In this document: in pieces, positions 5,810 through 9,141 of the stretch
Layout of the letters: each line of letters opens with the position of its first letter
Position numbering within the stretch: the first letter of the stretch is position 1
Assembly (NCBI GenBank): GCA_013694495.1
Contig: JACDCH010000365.1
Coordinates: 1 to 9,141, forward strand
Source of the DNA: Acidimicrobiia bacterium
Lineage (GTDB): Bacteria > Actinomycetota > Acidimicrobiia > Acidimicrobiales > JACDCH01
DNA length: 9,141 bases
Direction of reading: 5' to 3'
Notes under the pieces: generated by a model
Told to the model about the DNA's origin: nothing
Seen by the model: only the letters and a program-made list of their open reading frames with translations
Database searches by the model: none
Program-made: the position numbers and the translations under genes

Positions 5810-6762
5810 CCCTTCACCGAACCGGCGGTGAGCCCCCGTACGAAGTAGCGCTGCAAGCTGAAGAACACCGCCAGCGGCAGCGCCATGGTGATGAACGCGG
5901 CCGACGTCAGCAGGTGCCAGTCCTCGGCGTGGTCGCCGTTCAGCGTCTGCAGCGCGATCGTGAGCACCCGGTTCTGGGACGTGCCGCCGAGGAAGACGTA
6001 GGCCACAAGGAGGTCGTTCCACACCCAGAGGAACTGGAAGATGGCGAAGGCGGCGAGGGCCGGGACCGACAGGGGGATCACCAGGCGCCAGAAGATCGTG
6101 AAGTGGTCGGCGCCGTCGATGCGCGCCGACTCGATGATCGACGACGGCAGCGAACCGATGTAGTTGCGCAGCAGGTACGTGGCGAGGGGCAGGCCGAAGC
6201 CGGTGTGGGCCAGCCACACGCCGAGCAGCGTGCCGTTGAGGTCGAAGTCGGGGATGACTCGGAACGACCCGATCGACGCGCCGCTCGTGTACAGCCGCAG
6301 GATGGGGATGAGGGCCATCTGCAGCGGGACGACCATGAGGCCGACCACGAGCACGAACATCAGGTTGCGGCCCCGGAAATTCATCCACGAGAAGGCGTAG
6401 GCGGCGAACCCGGCGATGGCGATCGGCATGACCGTGGCCGGCACGGCCACGGCGACGCTGTTGAGGAAGGCGTTCTGGAAGCCCTGCGTGTCGAGGGCGA
6501 TGCGGTAGTTCTCGAGGGTCCACTCGCTGGCGCGGAACGGGTGGGCCAGCGCCGTCCACCACCCGGTCTGGTCGACGACCGCCTCATCCCGGAACGAGGT
6601 GACGAGCACGCCGAGCGTCGGGATGAGCCAGAGGATGATGACGACCAGCAGCGTGATGCGGACGAACCACCCCGCCCGCGGCCGGCCGAGGCCGTCGCCG
6701 GCGGTGGGAGCCACGGGTGCGGAGGGCACCTCGGCAGCGACGGCGATGGGGGCCATGCTCAT
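5806..6762 (-). CDS. Carbohydrate ABC transporter permease, MalG/AglG type
   Basis: The 318-aa product is an inner-membrane permease of the carbohydrate importer family (COG0395 type). After a 30-residue polar, Ala/Pro-rich N-terminus there are six membrane segments, the first at about 33-56. The cytoplasmic EAA loop that docks on the ATPase is at about 211-234: ESARIDGADHFTIFWRLVIP with the conserved Gly at 217. The C-terminus ends FVRGLTAGSVKG, and xGLTxGAVKG is a hallmark of MalG-like permeases. ATG 6762 overlaps the malF stop as ATGA and has AGGAG (6775-6771) eight bases upstream, so the start is well supported. It pairs with the upstream permease and the binding protein to import a sugar, likely an alpha-glucoside. 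The following membrane-protein gene starts inside this gene's stop codon. Confidence 0.95.
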   Translation of the reverse strand: MSMAPIAVAAEVPSAPVAPTAGDGLGRPRAGWFVRITLLVVIILWLIPTLGVLVTSFRDEAVVDQTGWWTALAHPFRASEWTLENYRIALDTQGFQNAFLNSVAVAVPATVMPIAIAGFAAYAFSWMNFRGRNLMFVLVVGLMVVPLQMALIPILRLYTSGASIGSFRVIPDFDLNGTLLGVWLAHTGFGLPLATYLLRNYIGSLPSSIIESARIDGADHFTIFWRLVIPLSVPALAAFAIFQFLWVWNDLLVAYVFLGGTSQNRVLTIALQTLNGDHAEDWHLLTSAAFITMALPLAVFFSLQRYFVRGLTAGSVKG

Positions 6763-7907
6763 CGCAACTGCTCCTGCTGACGGAACTGGCGGACGTTCCA
6801 GATCATCACCGGGATGATGGCCAGGAAGAGCACGACGGCGATGGCCGCGCCCCGGCCGTCGTTGTTGCTCACGAAGAACCACTTGATCATCCGCTCGGCG
6901 ATCACCTCGGTGCCGCTCGTCTCGGCGCTGCCGATCACGAACACGATGTCGAACACCTTGAGGGCGTTGATGATCATGTACGTCGTGACGACGACGATCG
7001 TCGGGAGGATGTTCGGGATCACGATGCGCCGGAACACCTGGAACTCCGACGCCCCGTCGATGCGGGCCGCCTCGAGGATCTCGTCGGGCAGCGCCTTGAT
7101 GGCCGCGGAGAGCACGACCATGGCGAAGCCGGTCTGCATCCAGACCATGATCGCCATCAGCAGGAGGTTGTTCCAGGGCCGCTCCTGCAGCCACCGCACC
7201 GGCTCCTGCCCGAGCCCGATCTTGATGCTGTTGAACAACCCGATGTTCGTGCCGAAGCCGGGCGGGCGGTAGCTGTAGATGAGCCGCCAGGTGACGGCGG
7301 CGCCGACGAAGCTGATCGCCATCGGCAGGAAGATCATCGACTTGGCCAGGGCCTCGCCGCGCCGGAGCCGGTCGGCGAGGGTGGCGAAGACGAGGCCGAT
7401 GGTCACCGCCACCGCAGGCACCAGCACGATCCACAGCGCCGAGTTCCGGATGGAGCGCAACATGCTCTCGTCGGTGAACACGAAGCGGTAGTTGTCGAGG
7501 CCCACGTAGTCCTGGGACTGCGCGTCCCTGAAGCTGATGAGGATCGTGTTCGCCACCGGGTAGATGAGGAACACGCTGAGGATGGCGAGCGCCGGCCCCA
7601 CGAACACGTAGGGCCGCACCGACTCTCGGACCCGGCCGGGAAGGGCATCGACGAGCTGGTCCATCGCCCAGAACACGAAGAACACGCCGCCGATGCCGAC
7701 GGCGATGGCGACGGCCACCACCCCCAACCGGTTCGCTTCGGTGTCGCGCAAGAAGCCGAAGGCGGCCGAGAACGCGAACGCGACCACCGCGATGGCGGCC
7801 ACGCCGACGAGCGCCCGAGCCGCAGGAGGCACGCGGGCAGGACCCCTCGCCGGCGGCGGCTCGTCCGCCGCCGGCTCGATCCTCGGCTCGGCGCTCGTGA
7901 CCGTCAC
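6759..7907 (-). CDS. Carbohydrate ABC transporter permease, MalF/AglF type
   Basis: The 382-aa product is the MalF-like partner permease (COG1175 type). It has a Pro/Ala/Glu-rich cytoplasmic N-terminus (1-30), two extra membrane segments (about 33-53 and 61-82), then the six-helix core starting near residue 100 (YVFVGPALAILSVFLIYPVA). The EAA loop is at about 276-300: DEILEAARIDGASEFQVFRR then IVIPN, with the conserved Gly285. A periplasmic stretch between core segments (about 210-245, YSYRPPGFGTNIGLF) is typical of the type. GTG 7907 lies 7 nt after the binding-protein stop, and both are inside a hairpin (7897-7918), so translation is probably coupled. The 3' end overlaps malG by 4 nt. The extra N-terminal segments make it longer than a standard 290-300 aa sugar permease and recall MalF, which also has eight helices. 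Confidence 0.95.
   Translation of the reverse strand: MTVTSAEPRIEPAADEPPPARGPARVPPAARALVGVAAIAVVAFAFSAAFGFLRDTEANRLGVVAVAIAVGIGGVFFVFWAMDQLVDALPGRVRESVRPYVFVGPALAILSVFLIYPVANTILISFRDAQSQDYVGLDNYRFVFTDESMLRSIRNSALWIVLVPAVAVTIGLVFATLADRLRRGEALAKSMIFLPMAISFVGAAVTWRLIYSYRPPGFGTNIGLFNSIKIGLGQEPVRWLQERPWNNLLLMAIMVWMQTGFAMVVLSAAIKALPDEILEAARIDGASEFQVFRRIVIPNILPTIVVVTTYMIINALKVFDIVFVIGSAETSGTEVIAERMIKWFFVSNNDGRGAAIAVVLFLAIIPVMIWNVRQFRQQEQLR
6771..6775 (-). promoter_or_regulatory. Shine-Dalgarno AGGAG for the malG-type gene
   Basis: AGGAG on the - strand lies inside the 3' end of the malF-type gene, eight bases before ATG 6762. It favours ATG 6762 over the in-frame ATG 6756 two codons later. Confidence 0.65.
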
Positions 7908-7918
7908 CGGCCGGTCAC
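7897..7918 (-). promoter_or_regulatory. Hairpin at the binding-protein/permease junction
   Basis: Bases 7897-7903 (GTGACCG) are the exact inverse of 7912-7918 (CGGTCAC) around an 8-nt loop, and a nested 10-bp palindrome, ACCGGCCGGT, lies at 7906-7915. On the mRNA this contains both the binding-protein TGA (7917-7915) and the permease GTG (7907-7905). Hairpins between binding-protein and permease genes are known, for example between malE and malF in E. coli, to protect the upstream message and lower downstream expression. Whether this one does so is inference. Confidence 0.45.
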
Positions 7919-9141
7919 TCGGGGAAGCTCGCCTCGATGTCGGCGAGAACCCCTTCGAGGGACTCGGGACCGCCCTGCATGTAGGCCACCATGCCGGTCC
8001 AGAAGCTGCCCGAGCCCACCTCGGCGGGCATCAGGTCGGAGGCGTCGAATCGACCGGTGCCCGCTTCGAGCGAGTCGGTGAGCACCACCGAGGCGTCGGC
8101 CAGGATGTCGTTGGCGTAGCAGTCGGGGCCGACCTCGACGTTGGGCGAGATGCGCGACGAGGCGGGCACGCCGCCCATCTCGCACTGCACCTCGACGCCG
8201 AGGAACTGGTTGAGGAAGTCGATGACCTCGGGCCGGTTGCCACTGGTGCCGACCACGCTCAGCTCGCCGCCGAACAGGATGCCCTCCTGGTCGATCGGCG
8301 GGAAGGGGAACCAGTCGTAGTCCTCGCCAGCGACGGAGTCGGGCGGGAAGCTGGCGTTGATGAACGTGGCCTGGCGGTGCAGCCAGCAGCTGGGAGGCGT
8401 CTCGAACATCGGGAGCGGCGCGTCGGCGAACGCGATGCTCGGGGTGTTCTCGGCGCCGCCGAGCACGTAGCCGTCGGTGAACATCACCTGGCCGAACCTC
8501 TCCGCGGCGGCGACGACCGCTGGGTCGTCGAACGGGATCTCGTGGGCGGCCCACTGGTCGTAGACGTCCGGCCCCGCGGTGCGGAGCATGATGTCCTCCA
8601 TCCAGTCCGTGGCCGGCCAGCCCGTATCGCCGCCGCTCTCGAAACCGACGCACCACGGGGTGCTGCCGTCGGTCACGATCTGGTCGCTGAGGGCGATCAG
8701 CTCGTCGAACGTGGTGGGCACCTCGTAGCCGGCGGCATCGAAGTCGTCCTTCGGGTACCAGACCATGCTCTTGAGGTTGATGTTGGTCGGTATGCCGTAG
8801 TGCTGGCCCTCGTACTCGCCGAGGGCGACGAACGACTCGCCCAGCGTGGCGTTGAGCTCCTCGATGTCGAAGCCGAGCTCCTCGAGCGAGACGATGCTGC
8901 CCGACTCGACCAGCGCCGGGATGGCGCCGGGCTGCGGCACGGCGGCCACGTCGAGCGTGCCGCCCTCGGCCCGGATCTGGAACTGCTGGGCGAAGTCGGC
9001 GACCGACTCGATCTCCACCGCGTAGTCGGCGTCGGCGTTGATCAGCTCGTCGAAGATCTCCTGGTACGCCGTCACCTCCTCGGGCTCGCCGGCGCTCATC
9101 AGGTTGACCGTGCCCGTGTTCTCCAGCGCGCCCCCGCCGCC
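7915..9141 (-). CDS. AglE-like alpha-glucoside ABC transporter substrate-binding protein (partial; N-terminus beyond the right edge)
   Basis: 408 codons plus the stop are visible and the frame is open to the last base. The visible N-terminus (GGGGALENTGTVNLMSAGEP) is a Gly-rich linker joining the first beta-strand, so the signal peptide and lipobox Cys are probably 20-40 residues further out. An internal ATG at 9099 is not the start. This is a family 1-type extracellular sugar-binding protein. The segment PWCVGFESGGDTGWPATDWM followed by EDIMLRT is characteristic of the AglE group, which binds sucrose, maltose, trehalose and related alpha-glucosides in Sinorhizobium. Four cysteines (WCVGF, SCWLH, VQCEM, DCYAN) could form two extracytoplasmic disulfides, also seen in this group. 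Abundant acidic residues fit a secreted protein. It opens the importer operon in this window and is followed after 7 nt by the MalF-type permease. The sugar range is inferred from family resemblance. Confidence 0.9.
   Translation of the reverse strand, partial: GGGGALENTGTVNLMSAGEPEEVTAYQEIFDELINADADYAVEIESVADFAQQFQIRAEGGTLDVAAVPQPGAIPALVESGSIVSLEELGFDIEELNATLGESFVALGEYEGQHYGIPTNINLKSMVWYPKDDFDAAGYEVPTTFDELIALSDQIVTDGSTPWCVGFESGGDTGWPATDWMEDIMLRTAGPDVYDQWAAHEIPFDDPAVVAAAERFGQVMFTDGYVLGGAENTPSIAFADAPLPMFETPPSCWLHRQATFINASFPPDSVAGEDYDWFPFPPIDQEGILFGGELSVVGTSGNRPEVIDFLNQFLGVEVQCEMGGVPASSRISPNVEVGPDCYANDILADASVVLTDSLEAGTGRFDASDLMPAEVGSGSFWTGMVAYMQGGPESLEGVLADIEASFPE

Noticed and set aside
6717..8081. 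Long + strand open frame opposite the permeases
   Set aside because: It has His/Asp/Arg-rich shadow composition over two genes with EAA motifs and membrane segments on the - strand.
9060..9099. ATG 9099 as the true start of the binding protein
   Set aside because: The frame is open to the window edge with a Gly-rich linker and first beta-strand before this Met, and no signal peptide follows it, so the real start is outside.
1..9141. tRNA, rRNA, CRISPR array, phage integrase or attachment site
   Set aside because: No cloverleaf-like tRNA sequence, no rRNA-like block, no regularly spaced short repeats and no integrase-like product were seen on either strand.

Overview
This is a GC-rich, densely coding window with many G/C-ending codons, GTG and TTG starts, and overlapping stop/start junctions. 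Gene content suggests a high-GC actinobacterium: an AglE-type sugar ABC operon without its own ATPase, an actinobacterial MTB12-like secreted-domain fragment, and an actinobacterial-type IS630 end. Acidimicrobiia (Iamia/Ilumatobacter-like) is my best guess. It is an inference from the style of these proteins; no marker gene is present.

Layout. The left edge (1-165) holds the last 30 codons of an IS630-type transposase on the + strand, then an imperfect inverted repeat that covers the start of the next gene. A 14-TM DHA2-type MFS exporter follows on the + strand (to 1591). Everything from 1781 to the right edge is on the - strand and convergent with the exporter. Reading right to left in the direction of transcription, the order is: an AglE-like solute-binding lipoprotein (start outside the window), two MalF/MalG-type permeases, a small multi-pass membrane protein of unknown function, a short MTB12-like fragment, a HugZ-like FMN/heme protein with a DUF2470 domain, an M20 (ArgE/DapE-type) metallohydrolase, and a transglutaminase-like protease.

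How the genes fit together. The binding protein and two permeases form a classic carbohydrate uptake set, probably for alpha-glucosides such as maltose, trehalose or sucrose. The binding-protein stop and the first permease start sit inside a compact hairpin, the permeases overlap as ATGA, and the membrane protein overlaps malG as TTGA, so these four are likely one transcript. No nucleotide-binding subunit is present, so it would be supplied from elsewhere. The HugZ-like gene and the hydrolase are 11 nt apart and look co-transcribed. The transglutaminase has a 143-bp leader containing an 11-bp-period direct repeat that resembles an actinobacterial PHO box.

The most unusual item is a repeat of about 120 bp present twice in opposite orientation (1589-1709 and 4815-4938). 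Both copies begin exactly at the TGA stop of the preceding gene, keep the same internal blocks, and end in a 12-bp hairpin with a 25-26 nt loop. One copy runs into the apparent 5' end of the HugZ-like reading frame. I do not recognise the family. Conservation of a fold as well as of sequence suggests a structured RNA or a mobile intergenic repeat rather than protein code. No tRNA, rRNA, CRISPR array or recognisable phage gene is visible, and no stretch over 300 bases lacks a gene.
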